A program made the translations under genes and the position numbers. Shown piece by piece: positions 1 to 11,262 of a DNA stretch of 64,000 nucleotides; positions within the stretch are counted from its first letter, which is position 1, and each line of letters starts with the position of its first letter. This stretch comes from Bombyx mori (Eukaryota; Arthropoda; Insecta; Lepidoptera; Bombycidae). The stretch covers positions 1,488,001 to 1,552,000 of the forward strand of contig NC_085107.1 of NCBI RefSeq assembly GCF_030269925.1, in the 5' to 3' direction. Under the pieces are notes generated by a model. It was not told where the DNA came from. It did no database searches and worked only from the letters and a program-made list of their open reading frames with translations.

Positions 1-360
1 GGGTGTTGCAGTTGCGATCAGAGAAACAGCAATAAAGCTATCTTCCTCTAAAGCCTTATATACAATACCTATAGAGATTATTTTGGGTTCTCAGCAGCGA
101 CTGCCCGCATATTAATGGTTATGAAGCCGGTTTTCGCAGGTCTTTTGTGATTGGTGATTGTGTCCGTAACAAAGAACCATGAGCACAGAGCTGATTCTTG
201 CTGAAACCCAGTAACGTAAAATAAATATTTCTTCCTGATTATTTTTAGTTTTTTAACTTAAAAATAAAATGAAAAACCCTGTTTAAGTGATATTGCCACA
301 GTTATTATTTTATATTATGTTGAATATAAATTATATAATGACATAAACAATCGAATTTTT

Positions 361-610
361 ACTGGCGGTAGGACCTCATGTGAGTCCGCACGGGTAGGTA
401 CCACTAACCCACCTATTTCTGCCGTGAAGCAGTAATGCGTTTCGGCTTGAAGGGTGGGGCAGCCGTTGTACTGCTAAAAGTGAGACCTTACAACTCGTGT
501 CTCAAGGTGGGTGGCGCATTTACGTTGTAAATGTTTGTGGGTTCCAGTAACCACTTAACACCAGGTGGACTGTGTGCTCGTCCACCCATCTAAGCAAAAA
601 ATAAATAAAT
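361..610 (+). repeat. Bm1 SINE, 5'-truncated body
   Basis: The copy begins at the ACTGGYGGTAGGACCTC motif and runs through the usual body (GAAGCAGTAATGCGTTTCGG, GGGGCAGCCGTTGT, ATTTACGTTGTAAATG). It ends in the pocket GTCCACCCATCTAAGCAA followed by an A-rich tail. Bm1 is an abundant Bombyx SINE. The tRNA-like head is absent, as in most copies here. Confidence 0.9.
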
Positions 611-1964
611 TGAACCTCTTTGTTAACAAGCCTGTTTCTCCTTTCACTGTACAATTTGAGCTCATCGCCATCAATAAGATTTTCAAATATTAAATTATGT
701 ACTGTAAAGTGCTATTTACATCGAACTAATAATATGTTGGAGTCCATTTTGCAAAATGAATTTCGTAAGAAACATACATTTCTGGAATATACTCGACCAC
801 AAGGATTTTACACGTACTTAGTTCACACGGCTTCATCTATCGTTCACGCGTACACGTTAGTGAAATTACCAGCGCGGTTGCCTTTGTCTTTGTCTACATA
901 AAATAATAATTAATGTAGTCCCTGCATTATAGACATCGACGAAAAGACATCATCATCATCATTAGAAGACTAACTTGCAGGGGCATGCCGGTTTTATATT
1001 CTAGTAACCTCGAGGGTTTTTACTAGATTCGCTGGGTGAGCGGCATGCCAGCAGATACATAATATAATACCTACATATTATTCGTCAGGTCGCCCACAGG
1101 CACCTATTGTACGTAGTACCTAGGACGTACCGTTTGTTATAATTTCTGTTGTGAAAAATCTTTTACAGCGGCTGCAAAGATCAGATGACACTACAGGAGT
1201 TCACGCATAGTTCAGTTAAGGGATACTTACTAGTAACTTATTTTACCATAAATAAATAATAGTCATCTAATGTAATAATGTAATTTTTCCGACCTAGTTT
1301 TGTTTCCGGTTTTTGTAATACGGTTTTTTTTATAATTATGTCTTCTGGCTTTACCGATTTAGTTGTAAGCTTCACCTGTCTTAATATTGTGATTGTATAG
1401 TTATTTTATTGCATAGGTAGTAGCTGCGGACCAAGTACCCGGCTAATATTGTCTCTTCTGTAATATTTAAAATTTACTCAGTTGGAAAAACAAAATTTTA
1501 TTGTTTTACTTCATTTCCCTCCTCCCCGTTCCTGATACTTCATAAAATATCAATTAACATAGCAGCAGCGTGGCAGAAAATGTTAAGAAATACGCGTGCC
1601 TGTAAATCATAAGGGACGAACCATCCATAAATTATCTCACTAATTTTAGAAAAACTTCCTCGCGTCCTTGCTACAGTTTGTCACACCCCTTCTTCCCTAA
1701 TGTGACTTATTAATCTTCTTAATCTTAACTTATTTTTATTAAATAATCTTTAATAAAACCGCTCTCTAAGGAGCACTCGCCGACGACTTAAACCTATTTA
1801 AACATTGACAATTCAGAACTTCGTGAATTTTAGTGTCTCACTTGCATTACAACGCGGTTCTTGTATGAATGTATAATATAAATATAATATATAACATAAA
1901 GTTGAACGTAGTTGCTTAAGAGATAATTTCATAGCGAGAGTGCTAAAGTAATAATAAATTCTCA
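611..1964. other. intergenic, no gene seen
   Basis: The stretch is AT-rich and has stops in all frames. A short CAT-repeat near 948 and a run near 960-1060 may be the edge of an old element. I see no codon-like pattern or conserved domain. Confidence 0.5.
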
Positions 1965-2143
1965 AGCACTGGTCACCATTCTCGTCGAAACCGTCGCGAC
2001 GAAAGGTTTGGCGAGCATATTAACCCTCAGACACACCCACTAAGTTTCTCGCCGAGCCGTCTTGGTGAGTCGCGTTTCCGATCTGGTGGTAGATTCTGCG
2101 AAGCACTGCTCTTGCTAAGGCTAGTGTTAGCAACGAAAAAAAT
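1965..2143 (+). repeat. Jockey-type LINE, 3' fragment
   Basis: It matches the other Jockey copies in the window: a degenerate ACTAAGTTTCTCGCCG, then GATTCTGCGAAGCACTGCTC and AGTGTTAGCAAC. It is 5'-truncated, degenerate, and has lost its A-tail. Confidence 0.7.
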
Positions 2144-2310
2144 CCTAGTACGAGTTCTTAAATGTTTAGTTTTTTATTCACATAAATTTCCGGTTTCAGT
2201 GTTTTGAATGTTAATATGTGACGTCCCAAAGATTTTAACGCTTCTCTGCCCTTCCTCTCCCCCCTAACGAGTGACATAATTTTTGGATGTGGACACTTGA
2301 TAAAACACTA

Positions 2311-2410
2311 CAACCTTGCTTATTTCTGGTGCAAAGTAATCATGCGTTCCGGTGTGAAAGGTGGAAAGGTGGTCGTAAGGTGGGTGTCTCCGGGGTTTGG
2401 TTACCGTCAT
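2311..2410 (+). repeat. Decayed Bm1 SINE fragment
   Basis: Scattered Bm1 body motifs are present in order (tatttctg, gaa/caaAGTAATCATGCGTTCCGG, AAGGTGGGTG, GGTTACCG). They are strongly diverged and no tail is left. Confidence 0.45.
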
Positions 2411-2737
2411 AGAGCGCCATCTGTTTAAGTCACATTTTGTGATTGAACAATATATAATATTATGAAGCTGTGTGTAGATCTTACAAATATATGTAACTAA
2501 TTTAAATAAAATTGGACCGTGTTATTCAGTAGGTATTGATAAACAAAATTTCAACATGAAGCTGTTGAGTGTATGCGTAACTTATATTAAATAGCGAAGA
2601 TACAATACATGAATCAATCAGGCACGTTTTCCACGCTGAGAGAATAAATTTGTGTTCAAAAACAAAATTACAAAACGTAATTGCTAATTTTATCCGGACA
2701 GGATGCGCACCCTGGCCCATTAATGGTTGCGAAACAT
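2411..2737. other. AT-rich spacer, no gene seen
   Basis: A 64-codon open frame on the - strand has no recognisable domain, and I do not support it as a gene. Confidence 0.4.
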
Positions 2738-2850
2738 GACAGGTTTTTTTTATTGGCTTTGTAACATACGAACATACGGCCCATCTGATGGTAAGTGGTA
2801 ACCGTCGATCATGGATGTCAGCAATGCCAGCAAATACTTTGCATTTCTTA
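2738..2850 (-). repeat. Second SINE-like family, 3' part
   Basis: A T-run (the A-tail of a - strand copy) is followed by the motif CATACGGCCCATCTGATGGT and GGTAACCGTCG...CATGG. The same unit recurs near 9223, 14818, 19430, 26250, 38020 and 52180. It resembles the 3' end of Bm1 but has a distinct consensus. I do not know its published name. Confidence 0.65.
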
Positions 2851-3054
2851 GCTTAAGGTCTCGAGCGAACACTTATCGGAGGACCACAAACATCGCGAAG
2901 CAAGCGGACGAATCAACATGAAACAAGTGAAGGCAATCGGGTTAATATGGCCCGCAATAAGCCACACCTAAGGCCGATCGCAATGACGAAATCCTATTGA
3001 AGCCCTCTACCCCACCTAGGGGCCTTAGGACCTCAAACAATTCCGACCCTTTTC

Positions 3055-3625
3055 TTTTTGTCCCTACCTACTCGCTGGTAGCCTAAGGGGCTATTCCAGC
3101 TATGCCCGGACGGGTACCTGAGTTCACGGGCTCAACCTGAGAGAATTTTCTAGCACTAGCCCTAGCAAGAGCAGTGCTTCACAGAATCTACCACCGTATC
3201 GGAATCGCCACACACTAAGAAGATCCGACGAGAAACTCAGTGGGCTGTGTCTATGGGTTAGTTCGCTCGTCGAGCTCCTCGTCGTAATCGAAGAGGACGA
3301 TGACCGGTACTTGTTAGACCTAAAAGCACCGTAAGTGGATCCGGGGATCCGACAAGATATGTTTTGGGCGACGGCGGCTTTGCGTTGCCCCTTGGCTTGG
3401 GTCGGTTAAGTAATTAGCGGCGGCCCCGATAAGAGAATTAACGTGTTGCGCCGCTTTGTCGTAGCAGCGTTCTGACGTTACCTTAAGATACGTATCGGTT
3501 TTAGATTTAAATCGTCATGAAGGTCTACAATCCACACGTTCGACGGTGCTCCGATGACTATTCTCTAGAAACGGGATTGGATGACCTGATGGGTGTTTAT
3601 GTGCATGCGGTCCGCGTGAACGAGC
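3055..3625 (-). repeat. Jockey-type LINE, 5'-truncated copy
   Basis: Read on the - strand, it carries the end of the reverse-transcriptase ORF followed by the 3' region. The 3' region has AAACTCAGTGGGCT on the + strand and the GCAGTGCTTCACAGAATCTACC box. It parallels the copy at 48770-49690. Many substitutions and stops make it a dead copy. Confidence 0.7.
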
Positions 3626-5440
3626 ACTACACTTGCAAATACTGATTCATAACAACATTCGTGAAGCAATCGTCGAATTGGTTTCAAGGGTGGGATATCC
3701 TCAAAGGAGAACAAGGAAAGACAGTAGAAGGGGAACTTTCGTGCCATAAATGGAAAAGTACCTTATAGGTACATTGATGTGACAAGGTTAAAAAAAATCA
3801 GGTGCCAAAATATCATACTTTTATTTTATAATAAAAATGGTAGTCTACGGTAGACAAATTCAAAGTTAACAATACCTACTTTCCAAAATACTTTACTTTT
3901 AGCGCTGAATGAGAAGTAAATTCAATTGTCTAACAGACGAATTGGACAGGAAATTAATTAAGATCCGTTTATTTTTATTTCACAATGAAACTGTTATAAA
4001 CTTTGTCGCACAATTCTCCTTTTTGAATACTCAATGCGCAACGATACAAAAATGTTGTTGATTGATGCAAAAATGAAATAATTTTTTAATTAATTTAGAC
4101 AAAATCAATAGGCACGCGGACTTCTCATTAGGATCGAAGAGAATTTAAGTAATAGAATTGCGCGTCCGATTTAAAGCCATATCAGAAAAGGCAACATAAT
4201 ATGAATACACCAATATTACGATAATAAACTTCAATACTAATGAGACTTTCCGCCACTGCATAGGCATTATTTAACTTGTAAAAATATTCTAACAATAAAC
4301 ATTATAATTGACTTTATCAACATCACACAGATCCAGGCAAATCTGAGCACTAGCAAAATAAAATTCTTTTATTACGTCGTCTCTCACTTGATTCTTAAAC
4401 ATTTTTTATAGAAGGTTAAAGCTAGTAATTGACTTGAATAAAAACATCGTACAAATTAAGACAAATTTGAGCACTAGCAAAATCAACTTAATATCATTTC
4501 ATCGTCGCTGATTTTATTTTTATACATTCGTTGACAGGCACACAAGTGTAGACAGGCACATAAATTTTGTAAGAGTAAAAGCCTTCTGGGACTTTTAGGA
4601 CAATCCAAGCAATTTCTTGATGCTTTCGTATTGACTTTTCTCGTGAACATAATATTAAATCACGCAGAATTTTTTGAAATAAGAAATCATGTTTGAGTCA
4701 CTAATTTAAAAAATTAATAATACTATTTAAAAAACTACAAATATTTATGCGTCTATTTTAATATATTATTATTAATTAATAAATTAATTATTAAAAATCA
4801 TAAATTTGTTATTAATTTAAAAATCTATTTTCTTATTTTAGATAATACATTTCTAAATTCATATTATAATATTTAAACCCGCAACAACACTACTAATTGG
4901 TTGAAGCAGTTTTATTTTAATATATATATAAAAAATACCGACTAAATGGAATAAAAAATGAACTCTTTATTTAATTAAACTTAAAAAATGTCAAACGGCT
5001 GAGCAATAATTTTCGTTATTTTGTTCTATTATTTCTTTACTTCTATGTACAATGATATTCTTCAGGACTTTATAATTTTCTGAATTTAAATACAGTACAA
5101 TTCAGGTTTCGAGGTCACTCATAGACGACTAGGATTTTATGAATTGACAAAAATATTAATTTGATTTTTTAATAGCGCCAAATTACCTTCCGCTCTAAAG
5201 GTGTTTGCAAAAGAAAACAATCCTAAATTCATTTTTATAAAAAAACTTTGTAAATAGGAAGAAGGCTCAATGGAAATGAAAATAAAAGACCTAAAAATCT
5301 CAAAGATATGCAAATGGGAGAGCTGGAACTTCAGAACTGCAAACAATCTTTTTTTTTCATAAACACTGACTGGTTTCTAAATTACTAACAAATGTATTAT
5401 AATCTTGGTGGCTTTCTTCAACATGAAAGTTTGACCCACC
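3626..5440. other. AT-rich intergenic DNA
   Basis: No convincing ORF is present. A short phrase ending GAGCACTAGCAAAATMAA occurs twice, near 4347 and 4471, as a diverged direct repeat. Nothing else stands out. Confidence 0.5.
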
Positions 5441-5630
5441 ACACACCCCCCTACTACGGAAAGTTGGACTTCTTCATCTTCTTGCCCTTATTCCTTAAAG
5501 AGTGGGGTCGGCGCAGCATGATCCTTCTTTTCCATTCGTGCTTATCAAACGTTTTCTCTGCACTTACACTCTTCTCTCGAATATCCTCTTTCACAATGTC
5601 TATCAGTCTTTTTATGACGTCCCCTCGATG

Positions 5631-5894
5631 CAATGGCGGATCCAGGGGGGGGGGTCATGGGGGTCATGACCACCCCCTGAGCTGGTTCCAGGATTTAGGT
5701 GGACCACTAATTCAATATAATGATTTTATTTATATATTTTGTCACCATACAGATTTTATGTAACTACATACCTTCAATATTTAATTAATTTAATATAATA
5801 TAATAACTTTGTATAATGGCAAACGTCTGGGAACGAACGCATCTAAATTTGACTATATGACCCCCTCCTGGCGCCAAAGCTGGATCCGCCCTTG
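5631..5894. mobile_element. hAT-type MITE, 264 bp, with 8-bp target duplication
   Basis: The 15-bp terminal inverted repeats are CAATGGCGGATCCAG on the left and the reverse of CAAGGGCGGATCCAG on the right, with one mismatch. They are flanked on both sides by CCTCGATG (5623-5630 and 5895-5902). An 8-bp target duplication is the hAT signature. The inside is AT-rich and non-coding, so the copy is non-autonomous. It sits inside an older repeat-like segment; the flanks rejoin as gacgtCCCCTCGATGtcaa. Confidence 0.88.
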
Positions 5895-5986
5895 CCTCGA
5901 TGTCAACGTGAGGACATTACCGTCTTCTTTCACATTACTTTTCGTGTTGGTGAATGGATCGTCATTTACGAAAAACTACCTGAACA

Positions 5987-6083
5987 GCGCCCCTAGCGGC
6001 AAACGTAGGCAAACATTCCCACTCCATACAAATTTAAGTTAACTTTGACGCTATCGAGAACGTTAAAAACTCGCACTAAGCAC
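5987..6083. mobile_element. Solo end of a long-TIR MITE
   Basis: The segment ends in the block GAGAACGTTAAAAACTCGCA followed by CTAAGCAC. It closely matches the right arm of the complete element at 19325-19529, including the GTTAACTTTSACGCTATC part. Only one arm plus some of the middle (CTAGCGGCAAACGTAGGC) is present. Confidence 0.7.
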
Positions 6084-8060
6084 AAAATACTTTTGTTTTA
6101 TAACATATCTACATGACAATTCTTGAGCCGCTCATAAGTAGTTACATAACGACGAACGAATGTTTCATTCTCTTTAATTTTTAACCGAATAAGTTCAGTA
6201 TTGACATTCGGTTGCCGCGTTTCATATTCGTTCATCATGAACTACACAAGTTGAGTCATAATAACACAACATGGACGATTTTAATGTAGATATCGGAATT
6301 ATGTATCAATTTAATTTATTTAACAATTCGTTGCTTAAACGTTATCTTTCAACATAGTAAAATTATACTATAATTAATAATGCTAAATACGTTATATTTA
6401 ATAAGGATTCGTTGTAGGCGAGCAGACAATATTATTAGAAAGTTTTCTTGTTATTTACAAACGTAGCCATTTTGGCTTCGGATCTTGATGTCTACTTGAT
6501 TTTCGTCCAATTTATTCTATTTTTTCCTTGTATACAAAATAGAAGGCCATATTATTACAATGCTCTGGTTCGATATACTCGTATAGCATAGTACTGATGG
6601 TATTATTCGTAAAACTCCTGTTATCTAAAACAGCCACAATATGTGTCTTTTCATAATAATTTTCATTTTGTGATTGTAGACTTCAGAGTATGCCGCTCGT
6701 CCCGTTTACAATCCATTACAACTAACATATTCTTAACAAATAGTTACAGTTGACAGGCGTTACTAGCGTTTATAATCGGTCTGTTATAATTCACATACAT
6801 TTCCAACACTAATTTTAATGTTGAAATATTATACACAGTTGGATTCTCACGGGACTCTGGCATCGGTGACTGAGCTCTGGTACTTGCCACATTAATCACT
6901 TACAAATTAACAATAGTAGTAGTACAGTTGTCCTGTCTACTTTTATTTTATGGATATATATTCAGCCGTTTTCGAATTGCATTGTACACTAACTGTTTTA
7001 ATATTTCTAATTAATTTAATCAGTCATTTTTTATTGCGCACCCAATACCAGTTGTTCTGAAATCACTTTTAAAAGAGATAGATAACATTAACACCGCTCA
7101 TTCACTTCGGTTTATGGTAGTTACCATTGTATTGCCTACTTTATGCACTGAAAAGTGAAATAATAATATTAATAAGTTATACCACCAACAGCACATATGT
7201 ACGTCAGTTAACTGTCTGACTAACATGATTTAGAACGAATAAATCCAGTAACTTATTGCTTTTTCACATGAAATTGTTTTTATCATAACTAAGACTGCAT
7301 ATAATATTCCCTTCAACAAATAATCAAATCTCAGATAATTTTGAATTTGCCCATATCAGATACATAATATAGGATTGAAACCTTCAGGGTGTATACAACA
7401 ATCAAGAGATCATAATGAGCCATTTTCCAGAATGCTTCTCTTCTTATGGTTCCTTCAACATTCCCATTTTTATTTAGCAAATAAAGCAGGTGGCAACACC
7501 TTATCTTCTATAAACAGATATTAACTTATTATATTATAATATATAGTAATTGATTTTTTTAAAGTTACATGGCTGTAAGCAATAACAGCTAGTAAAAAAA
7601 ATTTAAAACAAAAAAAATGAAACTAGCTTTTAATTAGGCTTGAATTGCTAAGGCACAGTCAGTTTTAAGCCTAAAAAAGGAACAGAAAGCAAAAGATTAT
7701 TCATAAATCATAACTGCTCTGGATTGGTTCTGTTATAGGGGAATATGTTGTCTATAATAGTTATGAAATATAATATATTGAAAATAACATGCTAATATAT
7801 CCATAATAGCAATTAACATTATTACTAAAACCTATTGATAATTTACAGAATATAGATGTATACAGTATATACTACAAAATTAACATTTTATAGACATAGG
7901 AAAAGATCATATTTGTTCTGATAAAAGAATAACTTTCATGTTTTATATAATTTATAATAGCAGTATAATAGTACTAAATTATGTTTCTATATGTTTAATT
8001 CTATATGTCTAAATCTTATATCCTTAAATTTGTACTTATCATTGCAATATTTTAGTAAAG
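6084..8060. other. AT-rich intergenic DNA
   Basis: I find no ORF above background, no Bm1 copy and no terminal repeats. It lies downstream of the 244-residue - strand ORF and may hold part of its 3' untranslated region. Confidence 0.5.
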
Positions 8061-8080
8061 TTTATTTAGAATTTTTTATT
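8061..8080 (-). terminator. Poly(A) signals for the 244-residue ORF
   Basis: Two AATAAA hexamers on the - strand lie at 8061-8066 and 8075-8080, 12-31 bases after the stop codon. This spacing would make a very short 3' untranslated region. Assignment is by motif only. Confidence 0.5.
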
Positions 8081-8091
8081 TCTTGTAATTA

Positions 8092-8826
8092 TCAATTTAT
8101 TTCCATTAATAACAAGCTTTTATTCAATCTATCCTTGATCATATCACAGGGGGACTTAGTTTTGAAGTCAAATGGAACAATATTAGATGTTACTTGTTCT
8201 TTCAAATAAGGCACCGGTATCGGCTTAATCCTTGCTGACACAATTTTACCAAAAGTAGAACACTTTGCTCTATGTATCATGTTATGCAGTATATAAGACA
8301 TATCTCGTTTACAGGGCTGCAAATTTTGTATATTATTTTCGGGACAACTTTTATCAAAAATTTCTTCTATCGGAAAATCATCTGATTCATGAAGATAGAG
8401 TGAAGAGCTACTAGTACTTAATATATTTTCCTCAAACACTTTGTTCTCAAAGGGTGTTTCTAGTGCTGTTATTAAATCAACTGAATCATCGTTTGAACGG
8501 ATTGTCAATTCATTTAGTTTAACATCTAATATCTGATTGTCTTCATACTTATGTTCTTTTGCTTTTAGCATGTTAGTTACTTGTTCAACTAAAACACTTT
8601 TTATAGGGCTTACCGACATGCTAGAGTGCGATTCAATAAATCTCTGACTGGGTGAAGAGAGCCGTGAGTCTGACATACCTTTGCGAATTCCATTATTCAG
8701 TGGTATAGCAATAGCCTTACTTGAATGTCCTTGCGGGTTGACCGATTCTTTTTCGGGTACATTTGATTGTGAAAGATGATTGTCTACGAGAGCCAACAGC
8801 GATGAGAATGAACTTGAATCATTCAT
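8092..8826 (-). CDS. Unrecognised 244-residue protein; weak HBS1/SKI7-like hint
   Basis: This open frame is long for such AT-rich DNA. An in-frame TAA lies five codons upstream of the ATG (A at -3), and AATAAA signals follow the stop. The protein is hydrophilic, Ser/Asn/Glu-rich and probably disordered (runs such as STSSSS near residue 138), with no signal peptide or membrane segment. The more ordered C-terminal third has a CSTFGKIVSARIKP stretch (about residues 189-202) and VPFDFKTKSPCDMI (about 217-230). The second resembles the F-D-F-x-x-x-SP-x-D-[IM] segment found just before the GTPase domain in HBS1-type proteins. The first recalls the short exosome-binding motif of SKI7-like HBS1L isoforms. 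That likeness is inference from memory. No GTPase domain follows, so it could be a short SKI7-like product, an alternative terminal exon, or something unrelated. Confidence 0.6.
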   Translation of the reverse strand: MNDSSSFSSLLALVDNHLSQSNVPEKESVNPQGHSSKAIAIPLNNGIRKGMSDSRLSSPSQRFIESHSSMSVSPIKSVLVEQVTNMLKAKEHKYEDNQILDVKLNELTIRSNDDSVDLITALETPFENKVFEENILSTSSSSLYLHESDDFPIEEIFDKSCPENNIQNLQPCKRDMSYILHNMIHRAKCSTFGKIVSARIKPIPVPYLKEQVTSNIVPFDFKTKSPCDMIKDRLNKSLLLMEIN

Positions 8827-8866
8827 TTTAATACCTTTTTAGTTCTTCAATATGAATCTTGTCACG

Positions 8867-9055
8867 CTATATCATCTGGCTTTTGTGATAAATCCATGTG
8901 TAAAATGCGCTATTACTGTTCAAGTTGCTGGGCTGGTTTATGTAATGATTCTTTAAATCATGATTGTACCTACTTTTCTTTGTTTCAGTTTCGTCTGTTT
9001 GTTGTATGTTAGGGATGTCAAAAATATCGACACATCGACTTTCATTATGCAGCAC
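8867..9055 (-). other. Small ORF upstream of the 244-residue ORF
   Basis: This 62-codon frame lies 40 bp upstream on the same strand, is polar (Asn/Lys/Thr-rich) and has no known motif. It could be an untranslated leader, an upstream ORF or the edge of a 5' exon. I see no strong splice pair joining the two frames. Support for translation is weak. Confidence 0.25.
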
Positions 9056-9222
9056 AAATAATCGATAATATTTGTGATCTTTAGTGTTTAAATTAATTTA
9101 TACCATTTTAGGCATACAAATTAATGTACACATTAGCGTATACATTAACAACAACAATCATAATTTATATTTTTAAATATTAGCAATGGTGGAAAATCGA
9201 ATTTTATTTAGGCCTAAATTTT

Positions 9223-9337
9223 TTTTTATTGCCTATGTAGGCAGCCGATCATACGGCCCACCTGATGGTGAGTGGTTACCGTCGCCCATGGACTGCAATG
9301 CCGGGGGCAGAGCCAAGTCGCTGCCTACAATTACAAA
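9223..9337 (-). repeat. Second SINE-like family
   Basis: T-run, then ATTGCCTATGTAGGCAG, CATACGGCCCACCTGATGGT, a GTCGCCCATGGACTG box and AGCCAAGTCGCTGCCTAC. It is one of the best-preserved copies of this family here. Confidence 0.75.
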
Positions 9338-10164
9338 TACAAAATTTGTCTTTGTTAAAATTATTAGACAAGATATACTAGAGTATGTAAGCGCCTATAT
9401 TTTCTTTTGAATCGCCCTGATACGTCAATTTCTTACTGTAAAAATCAAAATCGAAATTTGCAAAAGACATCGATTTAATTTAATTTTGTTATCTGATGAA
9501 TCTTACTTTTTAAAACGTTTAATTTGTATTTCAAGATTTTAATTTTTTCTTTTCCAAAGAAAATTGCCTAACTAAAAGTCTCGTAACTAGACCATGAAAT
9601 CTACAAAAAAATCTACAAAGAGCATAAAACTGATACCCCCAAACTTTTGGAACAAAAGTCCGAAAGCTCGGAAGTTCCGAAAGTCACTTCACTTTTCATT
9701 TAATAAATAAGTCATCGATATTTTATTGTGAATTATGTAATTGTGCTCAATTACACACAAGTATCACACACTTGATCGCCTTTCTTGAAATGGAAAAATG
9801 AAACTACTACGTTGAATCTTTCAGATGCAGTAGGACACATTTTGGCGGAAATTTGAAGAGCGAAATTGTATGAATTGTTTTATTTTGTCAATTGAGTGAA
9901 TCTTGAGGATTCAATGTGTATTAATGATACTTTAATAACCATTTAACAACTGTGAAAGCTTACAAATGTGGGAAAATTAAACAACGTTATATATAACTTC
10001 TCGAGTTCTTCCAAAAATTCCACTGAAATGTCAGTAAATAATTATCATTTTACAGATTTCTTGGTATCAATTCTCAGGATCTAATAACATTTAGCAAGAA
10101 AAAGTTATTTTGGTATGCAACTATAACAACTTTAAAGCAATTTATATATTACCTATATGCTAGG
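9338..10164. other. AT-rich intergenic DNA
   Basis: No supported gene or repeat is visible between the SINE-like copy and the GC-rich LINE mosaic. Confidence 0.45.
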
Positions 10165-10345
10165 TTTACCGAATATATAAGCGAGCTCACGGGGCTTAGC
10201 CTGAGAGACTTTACTAACGTCTGCCCTAGCAATAGCAATACTTCGAACTGCTGAACCTCGTACGAGGTCCCCGCGCCTAGGGGGCACGCGGAGTATGTAG
10301 GACTTGATGATCTGCAAGGTGTTGGGAGCAGACCGCGGGCCCAAG
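10165..10345 (-). repeat. LINE debris (Jockey-like plus GC-rich piece)
   Basis: GCGAGCTCACGGGGCTTAGC and CCTAGCAATAGCAATACTT are decayed versions of the Jockey 3' region on the - strand. A GC-rich segment with GTCCCCGCGCCTAGGGGGCA follows. Its family is uncertain. Confidence 0.45.
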
Positions 10346-10439
10346 GAATTTTAGGGCCCCACCCACTAAACTACTCCCCTGCACTCTTACACCTGACGTC
10401 CGATCTCCGTCCGGGGTCAAAACCCAGTAAGAGTAGGGG

Positions 10440-10800
10440 GGTTCCCGTGGTCAACACTACAACCAGATACGTGACGCCACCCCGAGGACCCAACCGACAT
10501 GACTTCGAGACGATAGTCAACGACCAACGACGTCGGTCTCTGCGGTACGGTAGCCCTACCAGGACGCCCGGGCGATGCCGCTGGTGTTCCGGAATACCCC
10601 GCTGGGCCAGGACTAGCCGGCCGGGTTGGAACGTGATACACCGCCGACCGGGTTGCTCTTCCACAGTATGCTCGGCGATGACAACGACGACGAAAATGCG
10701 GACCGCATCGCAGTCCGCAGCTGCCGACGCGTCGTCCCGTCCTCCTGGTGCCAGCACGCTAGAGTGACGGTAGCGTGCAGCGCAGCCTCAACCCCCTTAG
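10440..10800 (+). repeat. LINE 3'-region fragment shared with 60500-60950
   Basis: About 360 bp, from GTGGTCAACACTACAACCAG to GCAGCGCAGCCTCAAC, match the - strand of 60570-60930 closely. At that other locus the block lies between a Jockey reverse-transcriptase fragment and an A-tail, so it is a LINE 3' part. The many overlapping ORFs here are an effect of GC richness. Similarity ends near 10794, where R1-like sequence of opposite orientation begins. Confidence 0.65.
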
Positions 10801-10829
10801 GTCGCCCCATGACCATCACCGGGAGGAGA

Positions 10830-11262
10830 CTGCCTCCTCATAGAGGCCGAAGCTGGACAAACGCCCTCCTCCGACCCTCCGCTCGGCGGCGGTGGCACGG
10901 CGCCGAAAGTGAGGAAGAGTTCTCCCTTTCCCGTTCCGCCGTCTCCTTCTGCGAGATGGTGGACTTGCAGAAGTCGAGCATCGCCTGCCAGTACTCGTCG
11001 CTGCCGAGCATCGTAGACACAACGGTCGGAAGTGACAACTCCGGTCCTATTTTTGCAACGAGGACGCGGCGCTGCTCCGCGAAAGCGGGGCAGTACGCGT
11101 GTGCTCCACCGTGTCCTCGTTGCAGCCACTGCAGTGGTGGCATTTCGGCGTAGGTAGACCGAAACAGCCGTATCCCGTGAGCACCTGCGTCGCTGGGAAG
11201 GTGAGATGTCCTCGGTCGCCATTCACCCAGTTCGATAGGACCGGGCGGATCGCCTCGAATGT
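10830..11262 (-). pseudogene. R1-clade LINE, pol C-terminal remnant
   Basis: The - strand translation contains [15 protein letters not shown], a MLGSDEYWQAMLDFC stretch and STISQKE. These match the end of the R1-like protein at 24463-25563. The upstream zinc-finger region (CHHC...GC) is readable only with a frame change, and its histidine/cysteine part is shifted. The piece has no reverse-transcriptase core and is tail-to-tail with a + strand LINE fragment. Confidence 0.75.

Noticed and set aside
5392..5763. 123-codon + strand ORF
   Set aside because: It runs from repeat-like sequence into the hAT MITE and across its TIR, so it has no biological unity.
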